The notes beneath the pieces are model-generated. The model saw only the letters and a list, made by a program, of their open reading frames with translations, was not told the DNA's origin and made no database searches. Source: Neoroseomonas alkaliterrae (GTDB lineage Bacteria > Pseudomonadota > Alphaproteobacteria > Acetobacterales > Acetobacteraceae). From it: a stretch of 64,000 nt of DNA. Shown piece by piece: positions 49,501 to 57,177 of the stretch; position 1 is the first letter of the stretch; each line of letters opens with the position of its first letter. The translations under genes were made by a program, and so were the position numbers. The DNA is taken from NCBI RefSeq assembly GCF_014199195.1, contig NZ_JACIJE010000003.1, positions 62,001 to 126,000 of the forward strand, read 5' to 3'.

Positions 49501-49599
49501 GTCATCCTCCTGGACTGCGTTCCGGATGTAGCGCGGCGGGGTTGGCCTGTCATGGGGTGCGCCTTGCGGGACGGCGCGGGCTGCGCCACCTATTTCGCC

Positions 49600-50187
49600 A
49601 TGGTTTCCTCGACCACCAGCGCCGTGCGGGCCGGCGGCTACCTCACGGGCAACCTCCTGATCGCCATGCCGGGCATGCAGGACCCGCGCTTCGACCACAG
49701 CGTCGTCTGCCTCTGCGCCCATTCGGCCGAGGGCGCGATGGGCCTCGTGGTGAACCGCCCGCTCGCCGGGATGGCCTTCGACGACCTGCTGCGCCAGCTC
49801 TCCATCGAGCCGGTGCCGCCGCAGCGGCGGCTGCGGATGCTCTCCGGCGGGCCGGTCGAGAGCGGCCGCGGCTTCGTGCTGCACAGCGACGACTGGGCGA
49901 CCGAAGGCAGCCTGCCGGTGATGCCGGGGCTGACGCTGACGGCGAGCCTCGACATCCTCAAGGCGGTGGCGACCGGCGGCGGCCCGCGGGAGGGGGTGCT
50001 CGCCCTCGGCTATGCCGGCTGGGCGCCCGGGCAGCTCGAGGACGAGATCCAGCGCAACGCCTGGCTGAACGTGCCGGCCGATGCCTCGCTGGTGTTCCGC
50101 GAGGACACCGGCGGCACCTGGGAGGCGGCGCTGGCGAAGCTCAAGGTGGACCCGGCGCTGCTGTCGGGCGCGGCGGGCCGGGCCTGA
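49600..50187 (+). CDS. YqgE/AlgH family protein
   Basis: This 195-residue protein belongs to the UPF0301 (YqgE/AlgH) family: 'GGYLTGNLLIAMPGMQDPRFDHSVVCLCAHSAEGAMGLVVNRPL' in consecutive blocks, then 'SGGPVESGRGFVLHS' and 'LGYAGWAPGQLEDEI'. The role is not settled in the family. ATG at 49600 fits the conserved N-terminus. It is divergent from the peroxiredoxin gene, a pairing often seen in alphaproteobacteria. Confidence 0.92.
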   Translation: MVSSTTSAVRAGGYLTGNLLIAMPGMQDPRFDHSVVCLCAHSAEGAMGLVVNRPLAGMAFDDLLRQLSIEPVPPQRRLRMLSGGPVESGRGFVLHSDDWATEGSLPVMPGLTLTASLDILKAVATGGGPREGVLALGYAGWAPGQLEDEIQRNAWLNVPADASLVFREDTGGTWEAALAKLKVDPALLSGAAGRA

Positions 50188-50277
50188 GGGCAGCAAACAT
50201 TCACCTGCGCCCTGCCTGAGGCCCCTCCCCGCGCATACCGACGCGGAGCCGTGCACAACGACGGCCCACTCGCAGGA

Positions 50278-51075
50278 TCAGCGGCGAAAGCGCCTCATCA
50301 ACCGCCGCTGCCCCTCTGCAAGGGCGCGCAACGGCGCGGTGAGCCGCCAGGAGGTCGGGCCGCGTATTGCAGCCAAGTCGCGCTCGAGCCGCGCCAGCCT
50401 CTCCGCATGGTCAATCCCAGGACTGGCGCTGAAGATCGAGGCCGCATGACGCGGCATCTCGGCGCGCCTGACATCCCGCGGGTGGCCCGCATAGTGGCAG
50501 ATGATCGGGTTCTCGCAGCCGCTGATCCCTGGAATGGCGTTCCAGGCTTCATCGAGGAACCCGATGCGCGCCATGACCGCGGGATCGGGCGCATGAGCCG
50601 CATCGCTCAGAAGGCTGCCATATCCCATGACGGCGATGAGCGCGGCATTCTCCCACCATGGGTGGTGAAGGTATTCCGTGCGTTCCCAGATGCGCGCGAG
50701 CAGGCCGCGCGTCCACTCGCTGTCGCGGACCAGCATGACCCCAGTATTCGGCACCTGCTGGCCGGGAAATTGCGGCGTGCGATGCTGGACGAGATAGAGA
50801 TCCTTACCGGGCCGCAATTCGGCGGCGATGTATGCGTCGGTGCGCAGCATCACGGCATCCGCATCCACCCACAGCACGGCCTCGTGGCCGCGATCAAGGA
50901 GGCTGCGAAGTAACTCGATCTTCCGCCACGCAGGAGGACGCTCGCCTGCCGGGCGGCATTCGGCATGTACCGAATGCCCGTGGCGCGCGCCGTAAAGATG
51001 AAGGCTAGCCGCGGCGAAGGCGCCGATATCAGCGAAATCGGGCGTGTAGGAGGTCGCGAGGCACAGACCGGCCAT
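50278..51075 (-). CDS. glycosyltransferase-like protein (GT34/GMA12-type pattern)
   Basis: This 265-residue protein has the pattern of a nucleotide-sugar glycosyltransferase: 'WRKIELLRSLLDRGHEAVLWVDADAVMLR' includes the DxD metal motif in 'WVDADAVM', followed by 'VPNTGVMLVRDSEW' and 'WENAALIAVMG'. The order resembles galactosyl- and mannosyltransferases of the GMA12/MNN10 type. Codon usage is less GC-biased than in neighbouring genes, suggesting transfer. No signal or membrane anchor. Acceptor unknown; surface polysaccharide is likely. Confidence 0.72.
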   Translation of the reverse strand: MAGLCLATSYTPDFADIGAFAAASLHLYGARHGHSVHAECRPAGERPPAWRKIELLRSLLDRGHEAVLWVDADAVMLRTDAYIAAELRPGKDLYLVQHRTPQFPGQQVPNTGVMLVRDSEWTRGLLARIWERTEYLHHPWWENAALIAVMGYGSLLSDAAHAPDPAVMARIGFLDEAWNAIPGISGCENPIICHYAGHPRDVRRAEMPRHAASIFSASPGIDHAERLARLERDLAAIRGPTSWRLTAPLRALAEGQRRLMRRFRR

Positions 51076-51121
51076 CAGTTCGGACCTGCGCGCCGCGAAC
51101 CGACCTGATGCATCGCCGCCC

Positions 51122-51982
51122 CTACCACCGCAGCGAACGCAGCGCCGCGATCGGCCGCACGCCCTCGCGCGCGGCCACCTCGGCAAGGCGCGCGGCATCC
51201 GGGTTCTCGCCATGGGCATGGGCGGCAAGCCCGGTCAGCGCCCACAGCGCATCCAGCCCCGCCGCCTGCGCGCCGGCGAGGTCCGTGTGCGGCGTGTCGC
51301 CCACCGCGAGCACGCGATGGCGCGGGGGGTTGCCCATCGCCTCCAGCACCGGGTCATAGACAGCGGGGTCTGGCTTGCCGATCTCGAGCACCGCGCCGCC
51401 GAGTTCGAGATACACATCCGCGAGCGCGCCGGCGCACAGCACCCGCTCCTCGCCCACCATCACCGCGCGGTCGGGGTTGACGCAGAGCATCGGCAGCCCC
51501 GCCGCGTGGCAGGCCTCGAGCGCAGGGCGGTAGGGCTCGACCGATGTCGGCCCGCGCACCGGGTCGGGGCCGGTGTTCAGCAGGAAGGTCGCCTCCTTCG
51601 GATCCGCGACGATCTCCGCCGCGCCGTCCTCCACCACCGAGAGGTCGCGCTCGGGCCCGATATGGACGCAGGTGCGGCCAAGCCGCGCGAACCACGGATG
51701 GGTGCGGTGCTTGAGGTGCCGCCACGACACCTCGCCCGAGGAGATGATCGCGTCATAGAGCGCGCGGTCGAGCCCCATGCGGTCCAGCATGTTCGCGATG
51801 AACCAGGACCGCCGCGGCGCGTTGGTCAGGAACACCACCGCCTTGCCGCGCGCCTTGAGCTCGCCGAGCGCCTGCGCGACGCCGGGATAGAGCGCCTTGC
51901 CGTTGTGCACCACGCCCCAGAGGTCGAGGACGTAGCCGTCGTAGCGGTCCGCCAGCGAGGCGATGCCGTCGAGAATCTCCAT
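51122..51982 (-). CDS. HAD-superfamily class IIA hydrolase
   Basis: This 286-residue HAD phosphatase contains the N-terminal 'GYVLDLWGVVHNGKALYPG', motif II 'VVFLTNAPRRSW', and motif III/IV 'GKPDPAVYDPVLE' and 'VLAVGDTPHTDLAGAQAAGLD'. In the first motif the second Asp is replaced by Trp ('DLWGV'), as in the alphaproteobacterial TIGR01459 group, whose substrate is unknown. Its ATG overlaps the pyrD stop (TGATG), so it is translated with pyrD. Confidence 0.88.
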   Translation of the reverse strand: MEILDGIASLADRYDGYVLDLWGVVHNGKALYPGVAQALGELKARGKAVVFLTNAPRRSWFIANMLDRMGLDRALYDAIISSGEVSWRHLKHRTHPWFARLGRTCVHIGPERDLSVVEDGAAEIVADPKEATFLLNTGPDPVRGPTSVEPYRPALEACHAAGLPMLCVNPDRAVMVGEERVLCAGALADVYLELGGAVLEIGKPDPAVYDPVLEAMGNPPRHRVLAVGDTPHTDLAGAQAAGLDALWALTGLAAHAHGENPDAARLAEVAAREGVRPIAALRSLRW

Positions 51983-53037
51983 CACGCATCCTTGCCGACG
52001 GCGTCGGCGACCGAAGTGAATCCATCGCGCTTCAGCAGCGCGGCGAGGCCATCGGCAAGCCGCCGCGGCAGCACCGGCCCCGCATAGGCGAAGCCGGTAT
52101 AGAGCTGCACCAGCGAGGCGCCGGCGCGGATCTTCGCATAGGCCTGCTCGGCCGTGGCGATGCCGCCGACGCCGATGAGCACGAGCCGCCCGCGCGCGAT
52201 GCGGAAGACCTTCCGCAGCATTTCGGTGGAGGGGCCGAACAGCGGCGCGCCGGACAGCCCGCCCGCCTCCCTCGCATGGGCCGACTTCAGCGGCGGCCGC
52301 GCGATGGTGGTGTTGGAGACGATCAGCCCCGCCACGCCGCGCGTCAGGCAGGTGTTGACGATGGGGCCGAGCGCATCGTCTGCGAGGTCGGGCGCGATCT
52401 TGACCAGCAGCGGCGGCGTGCGCGGCAGGCTCGCGCGCCGCGCGGCGATGGCATCGAGGATGGCGGCGAGGCGTTCCTCCCCCTGCAGGTCGCGCAGCCC
52501 CGGCGTGTTGGGGGAGGAGATGTTGACCGTCACGTAGTCCGCGAAGGGCGCGACGGCCGCGTAGAGGGCGGGATAGTCGCGCTCGGGCTCCGCGCCGTCC
52601 TTGTTGATGCCGACATTGGCGCCGAACACGGCAGGCAGCGGGCGCGGCAGGTCGCGCAGCCGCGCGAGGTAGCCGTCCAGCCCGCCATTGTTGAAGCCCA
52701 TGCGGTTGATGACCGCGGCATCCTCCACCAGCCGGAACAGCCGCGGGCGCGGATTGCCGGGCTGCGGGCGGGGCGTGACGGTGCCGGCCTCGACGAAGCC
52801 GAAGCCGAGGCGCATCAGCGGCAGCACCGCCACCGCATCCTTGTCGAAGCCGGCGGCCAGCCCGATCGGGTTGCGGAAGCTGAGGCCGAAGGCCTCGGTG
52901 GCGAGCACCGGGTCGTCGCGCCCGGAATCGCGCCCCGCGAGGCCCGCGGCCAGCGCCTTGAGCGCGATCCCGTGCGCGGTCTCGGCGTCGAGGCCGCGCA
53001 GCAGCGGCATCAGGGCGGAAGCGAGGGCGGGGGTCAT
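51982..53037 (-). CDS. pyrD: dihydroorotate dehydrogenase (quinone), class 2
   Basis: PyrD oxidises dihydroorotate to orotate and passes electrons to quinone at the membrane (351 residues). 'NPIGLAAGFDKDAVAVL', 'GFVEAGTVTPRPQPGNPRPRLFRL' and 'NISSPNTPGLRDLQ', with the class 2 catalytic Ser, are the family blocks; 'LIGVGGIATAEQAYAKIRAGASLVQLYTGF' in parts is the FMN-phosphate site. The N-terminal helices for membrane association are present. ATG at 53037. Confidence 0.95.
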   Translation of the reverse strand: MTPALASALMPLLRGLDAETAHGIALKALAAGLAGRDSGRDDPVLATEAFGLSFRNPIGLAAGFDKDAVAVLPLMRLGFGFVEAGTVTPRPQPGNPRPRLFRLVEDAAVINRMGFNNGGLDGYLARLRDLPRPLPAVFGANVGINKDGAEPERDYPALYAAVAPFADYVTVNISSPNTPGLRDLQGEERLAAILDAIAARRASLPRTPPLLVKIAPDLADDALGPIVNTCLTRGVAGLIVSNTTIARPPLKSAHAREAGGLSGAPLFGPSTEMLRKVFRIARGRLVLIGVGGIATAEQAYAKIRAGASLVQLYTGFAYAGPVLPRRLADGLAALLKRDGFTSVADAVGKDA

Positions 53038-53141
53038 GGCGGCCGCCCTTGTGCCCCGGACCGGGCCGCCGGGAAAGCCCGGTTGACGCGCCGGCACGCG
53101 CCCGGCGAGAAGCCCCCATTCATGCGGCGGAAGGATGGACG

Positions 53142-54014
53142 GTGCGCGGCCCGGTCTACCTGGTCACGGCGATGGCGCTGTTCGGGCTGCTCGACGCCAA
53201 TTCGAAACTGCTCTCGGGCACCTACCCGGCCGACCAGGTGGTGGCGGTGCGCTACGCCACGCTGCTGCTGGTGCTCTTCGCGGCGCGCGCGGTGGTGCCG
53301 GGCCTCGGCGGGGCGCTCGGCACCGCGCATCCGCTGCTGCACCTGATGCGCGCGGGCTTCATGGTGGGTTCGGGGATGGGCTTCTTCCTCGCGTTGCGCC
53401 ACATCCCGCTGGCGGAGGGCTACCTCGTCTATTTCACCGCGCCCTTCATGACGCTCGGCCTCGCCGCGCTGGTGCTGCGCGAGCGCACGGGGCGCGCGGT
53501 CTGGGGGTGGTCCTTCCTCGGCTTCGCGGGCGTGGCGCTGGCCATGTGGCCGGGGCTGCGCGCCGATGGCCCCTGGGGCGCCTATCTCTGGGCGCTCTTC
53601 GCGACCGGATGCTACGCCGCGGTGCTGACGCTCAACCGCAAGCTGCGGCACGAGACGGGGGCGGCGGTGCTGATCCTGTGGTCCTCCCTGCCGGGGCTGC
53701 TGGTGCTCGCACCCTTCGCGGCGATGAACTGGGTGGCGCCGGGGCCGCTCGATCTCGCGGCGCTCGCGGTGAACGGGCTGCTCGCCGGCGGCGCGACGCT
53801 CTGCCTCGCCATCGCCTTCCGCCACGATTCGGCGGCGCGCCTGGCGCCGCTGGAGTTCAGCGCGCTGGTCTTCGCGCTGGCACTCGACCTCGCGATCTGG
53901 GGCGTGTGGCCGACGGCCTGGACCATGGGCGGTTCGGTGGTCGTCATCTTCGCGCTGGTGATGAGCCAGCGCGCCGCGACGGCGGCTCAGGCGAAGCCGT
54001 CTGGAAAGACGTGA
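53142..54014 (+). CDS. DMT (EamA-type) transporter
   Basis: This 290-residue membrane protein has about ten hydrophobic segments in two EamA-like halves. It starts 'VRGPVYLVTAMALFGLLDANSKLLSG' at GTG 53142, with GGAAGGA nine bases upstream. 'VAVRYATLLLVLF' and 'LPLAEGYLVYFTAPF'-like 'IPLAEGYLVYFTAPFM' are characteristic of the drug/metabolite transporter superfamily. Substrate unknown. Its 3' end overlaps the DUF952 gene by 28 bp on the other strand. Confidence 0.87.
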   Translation: MRGPVYLVTAMALFGLLDANSKLLSGTYPADQVVAVRYATLLLVLFAARAVVPGLGGALGTAHPLLHLMRAGFMVGSGMGFFLALRHIPLAEGYLVYFTAPFMTLGLAALVLRERTGRAVWGWSFLGFAGVALAMWPGLRADGPWGAYLWALFATGCYAAVLTLNRKLRHETGAAVLILWSSLPGLLVLAPFAAMNWVAPGPLDLAALAVNGLLAGGATLCLAIAFRHDSAARLAPLEFSALVFALALDLAIWGVWPTAWTMGGSVVVIFALVMSQRAATAAQAKPSGKT

Positions 54015-54343
54015 CGCCCATCCGCGCCGAGCGGCAGCGGGACCACGCGCCGGACCGCGGCGAGCGGCAGGGGCGCGTAGAGATGCGGGAAGAGCCCCGG
54101 CCGCCGCCCGCCCGAGGCCGGCTCCCAGCGCAGCGCCTCGCCGAGCGCGGAGGCATCCGCCTCGATGAGCAGCAGGTCGGGCACGCCCGCGCGGTGCTTC
54201 GCGGCGCTCGCGCGCACCTGGGCTGACGTGGAGAAATGCAGGAAGCCGTCACGCAGATCGTCGGCGCTGCCGGAATAGGCGCCGGCGGCCTCCGCCGCGC
54301 GCCAATCCGCCGCGCGCACGAGGGTGTAGATGAAGCGTTCCAT
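53987..54343 (-). CDS. DUF952 family protein
   Basis: This 118-residue protein matches DUF952: 'FIYTLVRAADWRAAEAAGAYSGSADDLRDGFLHFSTSAQV' in short blocks, with 'GFLHFSTSAQ' and 'HLYAPLPLAAVRRVVPLPLG' as hallmarks. Family structure resembles an ADP-ribosyltransferase/RNA 2'-phosphotransferase-like fold, but no activity is established. It lies at the left edge of the phage-like region and is probably a host gene. Confidence 0.88.
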   Translation of the reverse strand: MERFIYTLVRAADWRAAEAAGAYSGSADDLRDGFLHFSTSAQVRASAAKHRAGVPDLLLIEADASALGEALRWEPASGGRRPGLFPHLYAPLPLAAVRRVVPLPLGADGRHVFPDGFA

Positions 54344-54369
54344 CGGCGCGGTGTAGCGCCCCGCAGGGC

Positions 54370-54804
54370 TCAGGTCAGGTCCTCCGCGCGGTAGAAGCAA
54401 AAGCCGCCGATCTCGGCCGAGGCCGGCCGGCCGATCGCCCAGCCGGGCAGGGCTGCCGCATCGTGGAAATGCGTCGCCCCGCCGGTCGGGTCGGGCAGCG
54501 CGCCCGCGACCGCGCGTGCGGCGACGCGGCGGCAGATGGCGAGCGCGCCGTCGCCGGGGGGGATGTCGCGCAGCCGCGCATGGCGCGGGTGGTTGCGGTT
54601 CCAGCACGGGAACTGGAACGGCGCGCGGCAGACGCCCGCCACGCCCTGCCCCCAATGCGGAACGCCGGCGCGGGCGCGGTTCATCACAAGCGCGGCCAGC
54701 GCCTCGATGGCGCGCACCGGCCGGTGGGCGGCCTCGCCCCAGAGGATCAGCGCCAGGATCTCGGCCGCCGCGTCGCGCGCGGCGGGATGCGGCGCGGCGC
54801 TCAT
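54370..54804 (-). CDS. cell wall hydrolase, SleB/CwlJ-like (candidate endolysin)
   Basis: This 144-residue protein belongs to the hydrolase_2 (SleB) family of peptidoglycan-cleaving enzymes. The catalytic Glu lies in 'LILWGEAAHRPVRAIEALAALVMNRARAG', and 'GVCRAPFQFPCWN' and 'GATHFHDAAALPGWA' are family blocks. There is no signal peptide, so release would need a holin or pinholin, or exit with a partner membrane protein. It overlaps the membrane-anchored gene upstream (ATGA). It is the last gene of the leftward phage cassette. Confidence 0.85.
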   Translation of the reverse strand: MSAAPHPAARDAAAEILALILWGEAAHRPVRAIEALAALVMNRARAGVPHWGQGVAGVCRAPFQFPCWNRNHPRHARLRDIPPGDGALAICRRVAARAVAGALPDPTGGATHFHDAAALPGWAIGRPASAEIGGFCFYRAEDLT

Positions 54805-55136
54805 TCCCGCTCCTCCATGCGGCGCGCGGCCTGGGCGGCGGCGAGCGAGGCGCGCGAGACCTCCTCGATCTTCTCCTCGATGCGCAGCAGGTGGTCGTTG
54901 ATGCGCCTATCGAGGTCGCGGATCAGCGAGAGCGGCACATAGGTGCGCGCCACCTCGATCTTGAACTGCGCGAGATCCTCACGCGTGCGGTTCAGCGCGT
55001 CCGAATCGCGCTGGTCGCCGCGCTCGATGCGGTCATGGAGGTCCTTGCGCAGACCGTGGATCATCCAGAACAGCGCCGCGACGATCGGCGCCTCCACGGC
55101 CGTGATCCACCAGGTCGGTTCGATCTGGATCGGCAT
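54801..55136 (-). CDS. single-pass membrane protein with coiled coil (candidate spanin/holin-like)
   Basis: This 111-residue protein has an N-terminal membrane segment ('WWITAVEAPIVAALFWMIHGL') and then a charged helical region of about 85 residues ('RKDLHDRIERGDQRDSDALN', 'RINDHLLRIEEKIEEVSRAS') typical of coiled coils. Its place between the terminase gene and the endolysin-like gene matches the Rz/holin slot of T7-like lysis cassettes, and its stop overlaps the endolysin start. No family recognised; function is inferred from position. Confidence 0.6.
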   Translation of the reverse strand: MPIQIEPTWWITAVEAPIVAALFWMIHGLRKDLHDRIERGDQRDSDALNRTREDLAQFKIEVARTYVPLSLIRDLDRRINDHLLRIEEKIEEVSRASLAAAQAARRMEERE

Positions 55137-55224
55137 TCTTCGCCTGCCCTCTGCTGGAACCTTGAAGGGATGCGCGCGGCAGCCCACCCTTGAGCCGTTG
55201 CCCAGGGGAAGAAGCCGCGCCGCG

Positions 55225-55446
55225 ATGTGGAACGAGCCCTATCTCGAGACCTGCTGCCGCTCGGCCCTGCACCGGCTGACGCTGGTGGGGCCGCATGGCC
55301 GCCCGCCGGGGCTCAAGGACGGGCCCTGCCTGAACCGCCTGACCACGATGGGCTTCGCGCAGCCGCGCGCCGATGGCCGCTTCGAGATCACCGAGGCGGG
55401 CCGCGCCCGGCACGCGAGCGAGATCCTGAAGCGGCAGGCGGCCTAG
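55225..55446 (+). CDS. small hypothetical protein, antisense to the phage cassette
   Basis: This 73-residue frame starts 'MWNEPYLETCCRSALHRLTL' and has a C-terminal 'RLTTMGFAQPRADGRFEITEAGRARHASEIL' segment that resembles a winged-helix half. ATG at 55225 is preceded by AGGGGAAGAAG. It runs opposite to the surrounding genes and overlaps the terminase 3' end by 4 bp. It may be a small regulator, but this is only an impression. Confidence 0.55.
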   Translation: MWNEPYLETCCRSALHRLTLVGPHGRPPGLKDGPCLNRLTTMGFAQPRADGRFEITEAGRARHASEILKRQAA

Positions 55447-56885
55447 CCCCGCCAGTCCGGCCGCCGTGCCGGCGCCGCGGCGCGCACCAGCCGCGCCGGA
55501 TCGGCGAGCAGGCAGCCCGCGACCGCATCGAGCGCGTCGTCACGCACGCCCGCCGCGCCCGGACGCCACTCGGCCATCTCCGCGGGGAAGGGCGTGCGCA
55601 TCACGCTCTCATGCGCGAAGAGGCGGCGCGCGGCGAGCGCGGGCTCGAGGGCGGCGAGGATGCGCTCCTCCTTCGCCCGCGTGCTCGCATGCTCGATCAC
55701 CGTCGCCGCGACCCCGGCACGGCCGAGTTCGCGCCGGAGCAGTTCCGGCAGGAACCGCCCGAGGCCGTTGGTCTCGACGCGCACCACCGGCAGCAGCGTC
55801 TCGCGCAGCAGCGCCGCCACCGCGCGGCATTGCTGCGTGGCGGGATCCGCCGCGGCGGCGGGGTCGTGCGTAAGGTAGGCGAGGCGATGGAGAAAGTGAT
55901 GCCCCTCGCCATCGCCATAGGTGCAGGCGAGCACCGAGGCATCGCCCGCACCGGGCCGCCCATAGGCCGGGTCCCAGAAGGCGCCGCCGGAGACGAGGCG
56001 CCGGCCGAGCAGCGTCATCAGCCCCCTGCCCTGCGCCTCGCGATACTCCGGCTCCTCCGCGTAGCGCACGATCGCCGCGGGATCGAGCCGCACGGCGGAG
56101 GCCGCGACCGGCTGCAGCATCATCTGCCGCTGGAACTGCAGCGGACCGACGCGGTCGCGCAGCGCGGCGATGGTCTCGCGCGGGAAGCGCTCGGGCCAGG
56201 CCGAGGCGCCGGCGGCGTTCATCACCGGCACCGCGAGGCGCCGGTAGCCCTTGAGGAAGGCGCCCTCCTCGCGCGGATGGCGATAGAGGCTGTCCTCGCA
56301 ATGCGGCGTGCCGACGAAGAGGATGGTGCCGCCGGGCACCAGGATGAACTCGGTCTCCGCGAGCCGCTCGCGCAACTCGGCGCGCTTGCCCGGCGTGTCG
56401 CAATTGCCCGCGACCTCCACATCGTCGCAGACGATCACCTCGGCGCGGCTGCCGGTGACGTTGCCGCCGATGCCCTGCGCGAGCATGGACGGGTCGCGCA
56501 GCGCACCCTCCCGCGCCACGGTGAAGCGGTCGGCGGCCCAGGCCTCCGCCGCGCCGGGCAGCAGGTGCCGGCAGAGCGGATGGCGCTCGACGATGCGACG
56601 GACGGAGGCGACCATCTTCACCGCGAGCGGCTGGTCCGCCGCCAGCACCAGGATGCGCGTCTCGGGCCGAAGTGCGAGCAGCCAGGCGCACCAGAGGCCG
56701 ACGAGGGTGGACTTGCCGCAGCCGCGGAAGGCCATCAGCAGCAGGCGCGTGTCCCCGGCCTGCTGCCGGCCCTCGAGCCAGCGCGCGATGCGGCGGTGCA
56801 CCGCCGGCGTCTCGTGGCCGTGCCGGCGGTTCCAGACCCAGACGAATTCGAGGAAGCCTGCGTCAGCACTGCTCCTCCTCGCCAT
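55443..56885 (-). CDS. phage terminase large subunit, T7 type
   Basis: This 480-residue DNA-packaging motor has an ATPase domain with Walker A 'FRGCGKSTLVGLW', Walker B-like 'AEVIVCDDVEVAGNCDTPGKR' and coupling motif 'LFVGTPHCEDSLYRH', which match the T7 gp19 family. The nuclease domain shows 'FWDPAYGRPGAGDASV', 'VETNGLGRFLPEL' and 'GVRDDALDAVAG', so its metal-binding acidic residues appear intact. The start overlaps the upstream small gene by 23 bp and has a strong AAGGAGG site. Length matches related phage terminases. Confidence 0.9.
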   Translation of the reverse strand: MARRSSADAGFLEFVWVWNRRHGHETPAVHRRIARWLEGRQQAGDTRLLLMAFRGCGKSTLVGLWCAWLLALRPETRILVLAADQPLAVKMVASVRRIVERHPLCRHLLPGAAEAWAADRFTVAREGALRDPSMLAQGIGGNVTGSRAEVIVCDDVEVAGNCDTPGKRAELRERLAETEFILVPGGTILFVGTPHCEDSLYRHPREEGAFLKGYRRLAVPVMNAAGASAWPERFPRETIAALRDRVGPLQFQRQMMLQPVAASAVRLDPAAIVRYAEEPEYREAQGRGLMTLLGRRLVSGGAFWDPAYGRPGAGDASVLACTYGDGEGHHFLHRLAYLTHDPAAAADPATQQCRAVAALLRETLLPVVRVETNGLGRFLPELLRRELGRAGVAATVIEHASTRAKEERILAALEPALAARRLFAHESVMRTPFPAEMAEWRPGAAGVRDDALDAVAGCLLADPARLVRAAAPARRPDWRG

Positions 56886-57177
56886 CGAGATCCTCCTCCT
56901 TGAATGCGGCGATGGCTTCGCGCGCCTCGACGAGCACCACCGCCGCCTCCTCCACCTCCGCCCCCGTGCTGCCCATCGCGCGGGCGAGCTTGATGAGATG
57001 CTCGAGATGCGCGAGGGCGGCGCGGCAGGCGGCGTGGTGGGCGGCGAAGGCCTTGGTGTCGTCGCCGGTCGCCGGCTCGGGCCCGCCGCGCAGGAAGCGG
57101 AGATACTCCTCCGCCACCACGTCCATGGCGCTGCGCAGGTCCGGCCCGCGGATGGAGACGTCCCGCCGCTCCGTCAC
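56863..57177 (-). CDS. small protein in the terminase small-subunit position
   Basis: This 104-residue acidic, helical protein starts with GTG overlapping the tail-fibre gene stop (GTGA) and contains 'SAMDVVAEEYLRFLRGG', 'HHAACRAALAHLEHLIKLA' and an acidic tail 'FKEEDLDGEEEQC'. It lies just before the large terminase, where T7 has gp18, the small terminase subunit, and has a similar size. No sequence motif confirms the role. Confidence 0.62.
   Translation of the reverse strand: MTERRDVSIRGPDLRSAMDVVAEEYLRFLRGGPEPATGDDTKAFAAHHAACRAALAHLEHLIKLARAMGSTGAEVEEAAVVLVEAREAIAAFKEEDLDGEEEQC

Noticed and set aside
49540..49560. Single CTGTCAT near yqgE as Pho box
   Set aside because: No second heptamer at 11-bp spacing, so it is a chance match.
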